Below are positions 8,404 to 15,736 of a stretch of 20,652 bases of DNA, one piece after another. Positions within the stretch are counted from its first letter, which is position 1. Each line of letters opens with the position of its first letter. Location of the stretch: positions 1 through 20,652 of the IMG/VR virus record IMGVR_UViG_3300026512_000004; one strand, 5' to 3'. A program made the translations under genes and the position numbers. This stretch comes from a virus. The notes beneath the pieces were generated by a model. That model saw only the letters and a program-made list of their open reading frames with translations, had not been told where the DNA came from and did no database searches.

Positions 8404-9260
8404 TGTTTGAACCAGCACCCATTTATAACAGACCACAACCTACACCACAACAACAGAGACCACGTTTTACAAACTTAGGCAGAGTATCACTTCCAATGAA
8501 CAACTTGTTCGAGATATCTTTGGTACGTGACAATACTAATAATTTTAGACCTATTTGTATTATGGCTAGTATGGTACCCGGTATCCAGGATAGTACTAGT
8601 CCTACTGGAAGACGTTATGATATGAATCAACGTATAACACTTATGTTTACTGTACATGAATTGTTTTCTCTAGCAGCTGCGTTGAAGTTATTAGTTGAGG
8701 GACGTATTAGAGATTACGTCAAGTGGAGTGATACAACTAAAATACAAGGTTATCAAGGAGCAGGACTTAAAAAATCTTTTCGTGTAACTGCTGATCCTAA
8801 TAACCCTGGCAAATTCTTTCTTGGAGCAGAAACACAAGGTACAGTACAAAGTAAGTGTTATATCGTGTTAAACTACGATGATATACTTGGTTTAAGTATG
8901 ATAGTAGAACAACTTGCTAAGAGAGCATTGGATTTAACTTTCGAGTTGACCAAGGATTTTAACGGTACTAATGTACAACCCGGTCAACAACCTGTAATAC
9001 AACCTATAACTGTTAACCAACCTGCTCAGAATGTACCTCCAGCTCAAAATATACCACCTGTTCAAAACGTGTCACCTAACGAACCAGTTACTCAACCACC
9101 TGTACAACCTCCGGTAGAACAACCAGTAACCCAAACTACTAATCCGACACAACCCGTTAATCCACAAGAAGTGTTAAATGAAGTTGAAAAGAAAATGACC
9201 AATATTGCCGAAGCGCAACCTGTCACCGGACCAGATTTTAGTGACGTTGTAGAAGTATAA
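8400..9260 (+). CDS. Possible single-stranded nucleic-acid-binding protein with SSB-like architecture
   Basis: 286 residues from the ATG in the ATGA overlap at 8400; a second ATG at 8403 is equally possible. I recognise the layout rather than the family. A Pro/Gln-rich leader comes first. A folded core (about 20-180) follows with strands FEISLVRDN, RITLMFTVHEL, KSFRVTADP, GKFFLGAET and CYIVLNYDDI, and a helix LGLSMIVEQLAKRALDLTFEL. Next comes a low-complexity Pro/Gln/Asn/Val linker (about 188-255) and an acidic end, GPDFSDVVEV. Core plus disordered linker plus acidic tip is the plan of bacterial SSB and T7 gp2.5, where the tip recruits partners. The core does not read as a classic OB-fold; a Whirly/PC4-like fold is possible. 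It is the last gene before the terminator. A virion protein is the main alternative. Confidence 0.4.
   Translation: MMFEPAPIYNRPQPTPQQQRPRFTNLGRVSLPMNNLFEISLVRDNTNNFRPICIMASMVPGIQDSTSPTGRRYDMNQRITLMFTVHELFSLAAALKLLVEGRIRDYVKWSDTTKIQGYQGAGLKKSFRVTADPNNPGKFFLGAETQGTVQSKCYIVLNYDDILGLSMIVEQLAKRALDLTFELTKDFNGTNVQPGQQPVIQPITVNQPAQNVPPAQNIPPVQNVSPNEPVTQPPVQPPVEQPVTQTTNPTQPVNPQEVLNEVEKKMTNIAEAQPVTGPDFSDVVEV
9021..9074 (+). repeat. Three tandem 18-bp units coding for P-x-Q-N-x-P/S
   Basis: Three in-frame, slightly diverged 18-base units (9021-9038, 9039-9056, 9057-9074) encode PAQNVP, PAQNIP and PVQNVS in the linker of the SSB-like protein. Differences are mostly at third codon positions, so the repeat is kept at protein level. 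The flanking linker is also rich in PVQPP and PVTQ words, suggesting growth by slippage. Confidence 0.8.
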
Positions 9261-9272
9261 AACTAAGGTTTT

Positions 9273-9298
9273 GCGGGGCATAATGCCCCGTTATTTTT
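9273..9298 (+). terminator. Rho-independent terminator
   Basis: A GC-rich 7-bp perfect stem, CGGGGCA (9274-9280) with TGCCCCG (9284-9290), has a 3-base loop TAA and is followed by TTATTTTT. It lies 13 bp after the stop of the SSB-like gene and stands out against the AT-rich background. It is the only convincing intrinsic terminator in the window and marks the end of the run that begins at 4047. Confidence 0.9.
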
Positions 9299-9345
9299 GC
9301 TTGTTTGACACTTTTAAAAATAACTAGCGTAAAGGAGGTCAAACT
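9299..9345 (+). promoter_or_regulatory. Leader with TTGACAC element and strong Shine-Dalgarno
   Basis: Directly after the terminator lie TTGACAC (9305-9311), an A/T-rich stretch and AAAGGAGGT (9331-9339), the best ribosome binding site in the window, ideally spaced before the ATG at 9346. A promoter is expected here because transcription from upstream should stop at the terminator. No canonical -10 box follows TTGACA at the usual distance, so a phage-type promoter is as likely as a host one. The ribosome binding site is certain; the promoter position is inference. Confidence 0.5.
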
Positions 9346-9813
9346 ATGAGAAAGTTTTATGACGATGTTGTCGAAGTATCACTCGAGGAGGTTCTCGCCA
9401 ATCCTGAAGATGCTATTCTTGAAGCTGTATCACGTAAGCTTCCTGTGGAACTGAAGAAGAAACTTCGTAAACCTACTCTTCGTCGCGAGATGCTTCAGAA
9501 ATGTGGTAAAAAAGCATTTCTTATTCCTGAAGAGCTTAAGTTTCCTGTGATGGATCCTGATACTTGTCAATATGATTGTAGATTAATTTATGCTGCATTT
9601 GTACGCGCCAATCAGTGGAAGAAGAAAAATCCTCGGTATACTGAGGTAGCTGAGAAAGCAAGAAAATTGTACGAAAAAAATAAATGTGATCTCAAGATAG
9701 GTGTGCACATTCGCGAGACCGATGAAATTGTCGAGCTTTCTCAATTTGCTGAATATGTAATGACACTTGTTGAGGATGAAGAGATGATAAACAATAATAA
9801 GTCTTCTTCTTGA
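9346..9813 (+). CDS. Small, probably highly expressed protein of unknown function
   Basis: 155 residues, charged, with no signal or membrane segment. The middle (about 55-112) reads KKAFLIPEELKFPV, then CQYDCRLIYAAFVRANQW, then RYTEVAEKARKLYEKNKC. This resembles a short module seen in many phage proteins ('FALPEKRKYPI ... A-x-NALARI-x-Q ... KAR-x-L-x-K'), often near head or scaffold genes, but the function of that module is not established. Codon use differs sharply from neighbours: 13 of 15 leucines are CTN, while surrounding genes favour TTA and TTG. With its own leader, a near-perfect Shine-Dalgarno and a terminator just upstream, this suggests abundant product, for instance a virion component. 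The C-terminus is acidic, then Asn/Ser-rich. Confidence 0.6.
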   Translation: MRKFYDDVVEVSLEEVLANPEDAILEAVSRKLPVELKKKLRKPTLRREMLQKCGKKAFLIPEELKFPVMDPDTCQYDCRLIYAAFVRANQWKKKNPRYTEVAEKARKLYEKNKCDLKIGVHIRETDEIVELSQFAEYVMTLVEDEEMINNNKSSS

Positions 9814-9840
9814 ACAGAAATCTAAATCCCAGGTAGGGCA

Positions 9841-10977
9841 ATGCGACTTGTTACTGTTATTGATGCTAAGACTTGGTACCCAACAGATAACTTGTATGGA
9901 ACACTTATTTCGCTGATACATGGAATTAATCTTAATATTGGACGACATATTATAACACGTGTTACCAATGCTCTAACACGTGTTAAATCCGAAAAGAAAT
10001 ATGTTGATTCTGGTGGTTATTCTATCATTGTAGGTGACGTTCACCCCCGTGATTTTCGTTTATTCATCCAATACTATGTCCATTTTCTAGATACTGCTGA
10101 CCCTAATTTGTATGACTATTTATTCTCGCTTGATATACCGGTACTTTTGAAATATCCTAATACTAAAATCACACAGCTGTACGAATACAATAAACTCAGC
10201 TTATCGGAGACGTTTAATGTATTAAATGTAAAACCAGATTTAAAAAAGAAACTCATCTTTATCTGGCAATTTAAAGTTGAAAACGTTTATGAAATGTGGT
10301 CTCAACTCGTTGATGATTTTTCTGTGTATGAACATTTCGACAAGTTTGGTGTTGGTGGGATGGTTGGAATTCGTCGTCTTACTGGCATCTCCTTTACGCC
10401 TTTTATAGGGCCATTCTTTCGTATTTTATATGATTGTCGTAGATACAATGTTCAGCCCAAATTAATTCACTTTCTGGGTATCTCGAACTACACAGATCGT
10501 ATTGTAGGTTCTATTTTACAACATATTTTAAACAAAGTGTTAAATTATGATACTATCATCAGTTATGATACGTTCGCAGTTATAACACGAGGTATGATTA
10601 AACAAAGAATGCCTCGAGAAATACTGGAAATGTACGACAAAGGACGTAGATGGACACGTGAGGAATTAGCCGAAGTAGTACGTGCTAATATTGATTATTG
10701 GGTTAAAGAGGATAAGGAAATAAGTCGTACAACAGAGAGTTTAACTGAAGTTATTACTGATGTTACGAAACCAATTGAATTTCGTGTAAGGGAGTGTATA
10801 TTACGTTTATCACCGCTGAAATTGTCGAATAATCATATTAAAGAACTTGAAACATCCTTGAAGATGTTGACGTTTGCGTGGAATAAATACTGCGAGACTG
10901 ATGATTTACAAGTCTTTAATGAGAAGGTAATGAAACCGTTTATTCGTTTAATTGGATTACCCAATTTGCCGAATTAA
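9841..10977 (+). CDS. TGT/DpdA-like base-exchange enzyme (tRNA- or DNA-guanine transglycosylase superfamily)
   Basis: 378 residues; the first ~240 follow the TIM-barrel of tRNA-guanine transglycosylase. DSGGY (D56) matches the catalytic DSGGF. SLDIP (D98) matches the FDEC aspartate that recognises guanine. FIWQFKVEN (Q133) matches IQQGSVFEN, FGVGGMVG (170-176) matches the GGLAVGE substrate loop, and HFLGIS (210-215) matches HLMGVG. SYDTFA (D233) stands where the nucleophile lies. The TGT zinc cluster is not evident, as in DpdA, the phage and bacterial relative that inserts 7-deazaguanines into DNA. The C-terminal ~140 residues are helical and unassigned. AGGTAGGG just upstream is its ribosome binding site. 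It sits 3 bp before beta' N of set 2. A DNA-modifying DpdA-like role is favoured over tRNA modification, but no deazaguanine synthesis gene is present in the window. Confidence 0.7.
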   Translation: MRLVTVIDAKTWYPTDNLYGTLISLIHGINLNIGRHIITRVTNALTRVKSEKKYVDSGGYSIIVGDVHPRDFRLFIQYYVHFLDTADPNLYDYLFSLDIPVLLKYPNTKITQLYEYNKLSLSETFNVLNVKPDLKKKLIFIWQFKVENVYEMWSQLVDDFSVYEHFDKFGVGGMVGIRRLTGISFTPFIGPFFRILYDCRRYNVQPKLIHFLGISNYTDRIVGSILQHILNKVLNYDTIISYDTFAVITRGMIKQRMPREILEMYDKGRRWTREELAEVVRANIDYWVKEDKEISRTTESLTEVITDVTKPIEFRVRECILRLSPLKLSNNHIKELETSLKMLTFAWNKYCETDDLQVFNEKVMKPFIRLIGLPNLPN

Positions 10978-10980
10978 CCT

Positions 10981-12267
10981 ATGCCTCTCACACTTAAGCT
11001 TATTGATATCGACAAATTAATCGAACAAGAAAACCTTAAAGAAGTTAAATCTGCCAAACCATATATACGTGAACGTGTAGGTCGATTTGATCCCGAAGGA
11101 CTTTGGTCAGAGGAGATTTTTGGACCTGTTGGTAGTGAAGAAAGACGTAAAAAGTTTGCCTATGTGAATTTAGGAACAGTTATTATACATCCCCAGTTAT
11201 ATCCTGTAGTTGGTCGTCTCTCACCTTCTTTCCAGAAATGTTTAACAGGTAAGGGTAAATTTAAAGTACAAAATGGTAAACTTGTTCAAAGTGATGATGG
11301 TGGTTTCGGACCTCTTTTCATTTACGAAAATTTCGATAAAATTGATTGGTCTCAATATGAACTTAAGGATCCGAGAGCAGTCAAGGCTATATTGAAATAT
11401 GGTAAAAAGATGTTTTACGATAAATGGTTGATACTTCCTGCAGGTGTGCGTGACATATTACAAGTAGGTAAAACCCAACGTGTTCAGTACTCTGAAATTA
11501 ACATGTTATATGTTCAGTTAGTCTCTTTAGTAACAACCGAGGCTAAAAGTATATCTAAATACAGTTTGTCCGTTGCTGTTCAGGAAGTTATTAATAAGAT
11601 AGCTGCGTGGATAAAGAATAGGATGAAAGGTAAGTCTGGTGCTATACGTGGCATGGTACTTAGGAAAACCGTGGACTTTTGTGCAAGAGGTACAATTGTT
11701 GGTAATCCGAAACTTGATATTGACCAGATAGAACTACCGTGGTATGTATGTATCAAGTTATTTGAACCTTTTGTCATACACAAGTTAATGAAAGAGCGTC
11801 AAGACTTAATGCAAATCATTGCTGATGTGTTGGAACTAGAATCTACCCCGAATGTAACTGATTTACAAAGATTTTTACGTGAGGTTGCTGATAATAAGGG
11901 AACAACGATACCACCCTTTTTGCGCGATCAACTACGTGAGTTAGTTGCTGAAATTGTGACAGATAAATTAGTACTTTGTAAACGTGATCCAGTTGAAACA
12001 CGAGCAAACTGGTTTGCTGCTCGAGTTGTAGTCAGTGATGGTACTTATTTCGGTATACATCCATCTATGTGTACTAGACTTCAAGGAGATTTTGATGGTG
12101 ACGCAATTGGTGTTTACGCTGTTTTAACGGAGGAAGCACAGAAAGAGGCAGAGAAGTTGTTACCAAGCAAGTCCAGAACATCTTGGTTATCCGTGAAGAA
12201 CTATGGAGACCAACATCACACTGTAGAATTAGATGCAGCAGCTATAATTTATTACGCAACCTCGTAG
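10981..12267 (+). CDS. Phage RNA polymerase beta' subunit, N-terminal part (set 2), catalytic
   Basis: 428 residues forming the clamp and active-site half of split beta'. FDPEGLWSEEIFGP (36-49) matches the bacterial 'KPE-x-GLFC-x-RIFGP' opening. Residues 220-243 (GAIRGMV...RKTVDFCARGTIVGNP) match the switch-2 block GKRVDFSGRSVI. VLCKRDPVETRANWFA matches VLLNRAPTLHRLGIQA. QGDFDGDAIGVY carries the magnesium-binding aspartates D370, D372 and D374 of the universal DFDGD motif. The N-terminal zinc ribbon of bacterial beta' is absent: no cysteine group follows the IFGP block. The chain ends at LDAAAIIYYATS, just after the equivalent of bacterial 'VLGLYYMT', where phage beta' is known to be split. 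The C-half is at 13744, with a helicase gene between them. Confidence 0.95.
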   Translation: MPLTLKLIDIDKLIEQENLKEVKSAKPYIRERVGRFDPEGLWSEEIFGPVGSEERRKKFAYVNLGTVIIHPQLYPVVGRLSPSFQKCLTGKGKFKVQNGKLVQSDDGGFGPLFIYENFDKIDWSQYELKDPRAVKAILKYGKKMFYDKWLILPAGVRDILQVGKTQRVQYSEINMLYVQLVSLVTTEAKSISKYSLSVAVQEVINKIAAWIKNRMKGKSGAIRGMVLRKTVDFCARGTIVGNPKLDIDQIELPWYVCIKLFEPFVIHKLMKERQDLMQIIADVLELESTPNVTDLQRFLREVADNKGTTIPPFLRDQLRELVAEIVTDKLVLCKRDPVETRANWFAARVVVSDGTYFGIHPSMCTRLQGDFDGDAIGVYAVLTEEAQKEAEKLLPSKSRTSWLSVKNYGDQHHTVELDAAAIIYYATS

Positions 12268-12271
12268 ACCA

Positions 12272-13738
12272 ATGCCTGATTTTGGAGTAGTTTGGGGTGC
12301 ACCATTATCGACACAGTATCAACCACAACAATCTGATGCAGTGGATAATCCTTGTAAACAACTTGATCACAATCAAAAACGGTTATACGATAGGTTAAGT
12401 CGTGGATTTGATGTAATAGTTGCATGGAGCCCATCTGCTGGTAAAACGCGTCCTATTGTTTGTTGGGCATTGGAACAACTACATCCTTTTCTACAGCGTC
12501 ATCAGGTTACTGTAGCAGATCCCAGTCCTATAATTAAAAACATGATTTACGATGCTGTAAGCAAAGGTGTCATAAGACAAGTTATTTGGTTAGTTCCAAT
12601 TAAACAACTATTAGAGGGGATAGCTTCTGACTTAGCGGGATCTATATTAGATGTCATACGGATTTATTATCCTGATTATAAAAGCACAAGTTTAATACCA
12701 GGACGCGAATTTGTAGCAACTATGGGTGAAGGTCAGTATACTGGTGATTTAGACAAGTGTCCATTTGTAGTTGCCATTTATGAGTCATTTGCCGAACACA
12801 TCATTAAATATCAACATCATCCATTGTTGATTGTATTTGACGAGACACAGGAAGTTTATGTCCAAGATAATCAGCGCAAATCATTACGTAAAGCACTTGG
12901 TACTATATTACAAGGATTGAAAGCTCGTTGGAAAAATACGAGATTTGTTATGTTAACTGGTAGTTTACATTCTGCTGATATTGCGCAAGCATATGAATTC
13001 CTTACAGCTTATTTCGGCAATCAACGTAAAATACTTGCAGATTATGTTGATCAACCTAATAGGTCACATTTAATTATCATACCAGATCCACATGTACGTG
13101 ATCCTCAAACTATTAAATACTATGTAACACAGTTGAAAAAAGGTACCTGTATTATTTTGTTTTCTAAACGACTGATAGATGAGTACATGAATTGGGCTCT
13201 ATCACGATTGCCTATTGATCAATCTGTATATACGGAACGTGTGACTGTTAACGGTCAGACTTATCATGTACGTGATGTGCTTAAATTTTTACCTAAGAGA
13301 TTAGCCGAATTAGCAGTACGTCGTGTTACCTATCTTTACCGTGATCTTGACCGTGAATATCTACAGGCTTTACCTTGGATACAAGCATTATTTAGTCAGG
13401 GTATTATAAGAGTTGCATTTGCTACTGATGCTATAGGGAAAGGAGTCACACTTGATATACAGACCTTGATAATACCAACTATAAAGAAGACTGGTGGTAA
13501 ATTGTCACCTAGTGATCTAATACAGTTAGTACACAGAGCAGGTAGAGGTAAACAGCCTGTGGCAAAGATTATTTGTCATCCAGATGACTACGATGTTATT
13601 GTCAAAGCAGCGTTAGCCAATAGGGACACATTTGTAGAACCTGGTACAGTAAAACTTGATAAAATTGATACATTGTTAGTATTTTTAAGTTCAATATTTC
13701 GATCTCTTAGACAATCTAGTGACCACACATTAGCGTAG
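12272..13738 (+). CDS. SF2 DNA/RNA helicase
   Basis: 488 residues with the full superfamily 2 motif series, indicating an ATP-driven nucleic-acid translocase. Walker A is WSPSAGKT (52-59), motif Ia VIWLVPIKQL, Walker B VFDETQ (D190, E191; DETQ instead of DEAD/DEAH), motif III LTGS (228-231), motif IV CIILFSK, motif V FATDAIGKGVTL (383-394) and motif VI QLVHRAGRG (418-426, with R422 and R425 as arginine-finger candidates). The motif V/VI wording is closest to Ski2/Suv3-like helicases. It lies 4 bp after beta' N and 5 bp before beta' C of set 2, so it is almost surely co-expressed with that polymerase. It may help open or clear template DNA, or be packaged with the enzyme; this is inferred from position only. 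Confidence 0.92.
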   Translation: MPDFGVVWGAPLSTQYQPQQSDAVDNPCKQLDHNQKRLYDRLSRGFDVIVAWSPSAGKTRPIVCWALEQLHPFLQRHQVTVADPSPIIKNMIYDAVSKGVIRQVIWLVPIKQLLEGIASDLAGSILDVIRIYYPDYKSTSLIPGREFVATMGEGQYTGDLDKCPFVVAIYESFAEHIIKYQHHPLLIVFDETQEVYVQDNQRKSLRKALGTILQGLKARWKNTRFVMLTGSLHSADIAQAYEFLTAYFGNQRKILADYVDQPNRSHLIIIPDPHVRDPQTIKYYVTQLKKGTCIILFSKRLIDEYMNWALSRLPIDQSVYTERVTVNGQTYHVRDVLKFLPKRLAELAVRRVTYLYRDLDREYLQALPWIQALFSQGIIRVAFATDAIGKGVTLDIQTLIIPTIKKTGGKLSPSDLIQLVHRAGRGKQPVAKIICHPDDYDVIVKAALANRDTFVEPGTVKLDKIDTLLVFLSSIFRSLRQSSDHTLA

Positions 13739-13743
13739 ACAAT

Positions 13744-15507
13744 ATGGCTACCAAGTATATAACTACTTTAAGTCAAGTTTACAACGAATTATCGCAAGGT
13801 GCAAAACTGAAAGATAAGTATAAATTTCGTCACGCTAAGAAAACTAAGGATCAAGAAATTGTCACAACTTTAGGACGCATTTGGTTTAATTTACTTTTAC
13901 CAGAAGATTATCCGTTTGTAGATGAACCGATTGGGAAAAAGATGTTAAACAACAAAATACTGAAAAATATACTTGATAAATATGGTCCAGAGGAAGCAGC
14001 AAAGGTTGTTAAACGTATTTACGAAGAAGCATTTAAACTATCTTGTTATTTGCCTGTAACATTTGAATTTGAGAAAATTGAGCCACCTAAGTATTTGTTA
14101 GAAAAACGCAATGAACTCGTTAAGTGGATTGAACGAGAAGATCCTAAACCTGACGAGGTAATGCAAAAGATTAAGGAACTTCAAAAAGAGTACGAAAAGT
14201 GGCTTCAGGAAAATGATGTCTTACTTTACTACGCAGTTAAAGGTGGTGCAAAGGGCAGCTTGGCAGATTGGTCGTCAATGACGTTGATACGTGGTTATAC
14301 GACTAATGTTAAAGGTGAAATCTCTAAAAAGCCTATCATACATTCTATGAACGAAGGTTACGACATAGAAGAGTGGCTAAACGCAGCTAACCAATCTCGT
14401 CGTGCTCTATATCTTCAGTCCACACACGCTGCAGAACCTGGATATCTTGCAAGACGTGTTGTCTTTGCCTGTGATCATATTGAAATATCTTCTGATGACT
14501 GTGGAACCACTAAATATTGGAAGATTCACGTAAATGAGCGCATTGCACAAAGTATTAAAGGGCGTTACTACATAGATGGTAGTAAATTAAAAAGAATAGA
14601 TAACCCCGAAAAATTGATTGGTAAAGACATACTTCTACGTTCACCATTGTATTGCAAAGATAAAAATGGAATATGCGCAATTTGTTATGGTGATCTTTGG
14701 AAAGAGTTAGAAACTAGAAGAGTTGGTATTATTGCCGGTGCTATCACTAACACAGTATTATTAGGGTTAAATCTAAAAGCCAAGCACAGGATTATGTTAT
14801 TTGACATAGAAAAAGTAAATTTCATTGAAAGATTAAAAGGTAACGACGAAGCGTTTAAACTCTTAGACATCAAAGAGACTGAGATACGTGCTAAGGAACC
14901 TAGCATTATCTATATAGATAAAAGCGAATACAGAGAATTAGTAGACCTTCCGGACTATATAGTAATACCGGGTGTCTTCTCAATCCAAGTTGGAAACAAG
15001 GAGGTATCTATAGGTGTTCCGTTTAATGTAAAAGTGTTTAAAACTGCGAATACAGAAGAAACGGAAGAAGATATACTAATACGCTATGACAAGGGTGATA
15101 TTATTATTAAACAAGAATATGCAGACGTATCACCCTCTTTCGATGCAGTGGAGAAGTTATTAGAAGCAAGAGCTAAGTACATTAAGAACCCAGAAATTTT
15201 GGTCAATTTAGTTCATGAATTGATGTCGCGTGCTAAACCATTAGACTTAGTACATTGTGAAGTTATAGTTGCTAATATGTTTAGACGTGCAGATAATCCT
15301 AGAGAACCTTGTAGGATAAGAGGAAGTTATAAAAATGCGGTTGTGATAGGCCAAACTAAATTACCGTTTATTGACAGTTGGTTGAAAGCAGTTGCATTCG
15401 AGAATATAGATTATGCATTGACAAATGCATTGATAGATGGAAAATCCGCCAAAGGAACACCGTTGGAGAAAGTATTATTGGCCGACCTACTCGGAAGTGA
15501 GAGTTAA
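13744..15507 (+). CDS. Phage RNA polymerase beta' subunit, C-terminal part (set 2)
   Basis: 587 residues. TTLGRIWFNLLLP (41-53) matches bacterial TTVGRALLWEIVP, so it resumes exactly where the beta' N gene stops. A charged helical segment (about 110-155) resembles the rim-helix region. Bridge-helix sequence follows (GGAKGSLADW; GYLARRV). The second zinc site is complete: C253 in SSDDCGT, then C304, C311 and C314. The trigger-loop start reads GLNLKAKHR (341-349), where bacteria have LTMRTFH: the histidine (H348) is kept and the arginine is lysine (K345). The end matches the beta' C-terminal domain: HCEVIVANMFR, then LPFIDSWLKAVAFENIDYALTNALIDGK. It is 150 residues longer than the visible part of the set 1 counterpart. 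The last 71 bases may be overlapped by the next gene. Confidence 0.95.
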   Translation: MATKYITTLSQVYNELSQGAKLKDKYKFRHAKKTKDQEIVTTLGRIWFNLLLPEDYPFVDEPIGKKMLNNKILKNILDKYGPEEAAKVVKRIYEEAFKLSCYLPVTFEFEKIEPPKYLLEKRNELVKWIEREDPKPDEVMQKIKELQKEYEKWLQENDVLLYYAVKGGAKGSLADWSSMTLIRGYTTNVKGEISKKPIIHSMNEGYDIEEWLNAANQSRRALYLQSTHAAEPGYLARRVVFACDHIEISSDDCGTTKYWKIHVNERIAQSIKGRYYIDGSKLKRIDNPEKLIGKDILLRSPLYCKDKNGICAICYGDLWKELETRRVGIIAGAITNTVLLGLNLKAKHRIMLFDIEKVNFIERLKGNDEAFKLLDIKETEIRAKEPSIIYIDKSEYRELVDLPDYIVIPGVFSIQVGNKEVSIGVPFNVKVFKTANTEETEEDILIRYDKGDIIIKQEYADVSPSFDAVEKLLEARAKYIKNPEILVNLVHELMSRAKPLDLVHCEVIVANMFRRADNPREPCRIRGSYKNAVVIGQTKLPFIDSWLKAVAFENIDYALTNALIDGKSAKGTPLEKVLLADLLGSES

Positions 15508-15673
15508 AACTTCTCGTACACTGGTTGAACACTTACGTGAAATCGAACGTGAATTAGAATACATTACACAACAATCTAATGAACCAACTACTAAATTACA
15601 TTTACATAACGTACGTTATAAGTTACACGTGTTACTTCGAAAGTTAAAAAACGACGAACTTGAAGTAGATTAG
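15497..15673 (+). CDS. Small helical protein, unknown
   Basis: 58 residues if it starts at GTG 15497, which barely overlaps the end of beta' C. An in-frame ATG at 15437 would give 78 residues but would overlap beta' C by 71 bp, unlike the short overlaps elsewhere, so GTG is preferred. Neither start has a strong Shine-Dalgarno. The product is very rich in Leu, Glu, Arg and Lys: LVEHLREIERELEYITQQ, then a short break, then LHNVRYKLHVLLRKLKNDELEVD, which would form two amphipathic helices, possibly a helical hairpin or coiled coil. No known domain is seen. Its place between polymerase genes makes a polymerase accessory factor conceivable, but nothing in the sequence shows this. Coding potential is supported by the absence of stops and by filling an otherwise empty space. 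Confidence 0.5.
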   Translation: MRVKTSRTLVEHLREIERELEYITQQSNEPTTKLHLHNVRYKLHVLLRKLKNDELEVD

Positions 15674-15736
15674 GTCCTTAGGAATACCTACTAATTTCTA
15701 TTTGTAAATTGTAGAAAATAGAGGGTAAGTCCTGAT
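15671..15736 (+). other. Structured intergenic segment before the nuclease gene
   Basis: This segment holds potential RNA hairpins. TAGGT (15671-15675) pairs with ACCTA (15686-15690). TTTCTAT (15695-15701) pairs with GTAGAAA (15711-15717), including one G-T wobble. An alternative pairing of AATTT (15693-15697) with AAATT (15706-15710) excludes the second stem. No T-run follows, so it is not an intrinsic terminator. GAGGG (15721-15725) is the likely, rather distant, ribosome binding site for ATG 15737. AT-rich sequence makes chance pairing possible. Confidence 0.4.

Noticed and set aside
9583-9948. Minus-strand 121-codon frame
   Set aside because: It overlaps two well-supported plus-strand genes and has an unlikely composition without recognisable motifs.
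10981-15507. Split beta' of set 2 as a pseudogene or frameshift
   Set aside because: The two parts meet exactly at a domain boundary known to be split in phage polymerases, both keep their key residues, and a complete helicase gene separates them.
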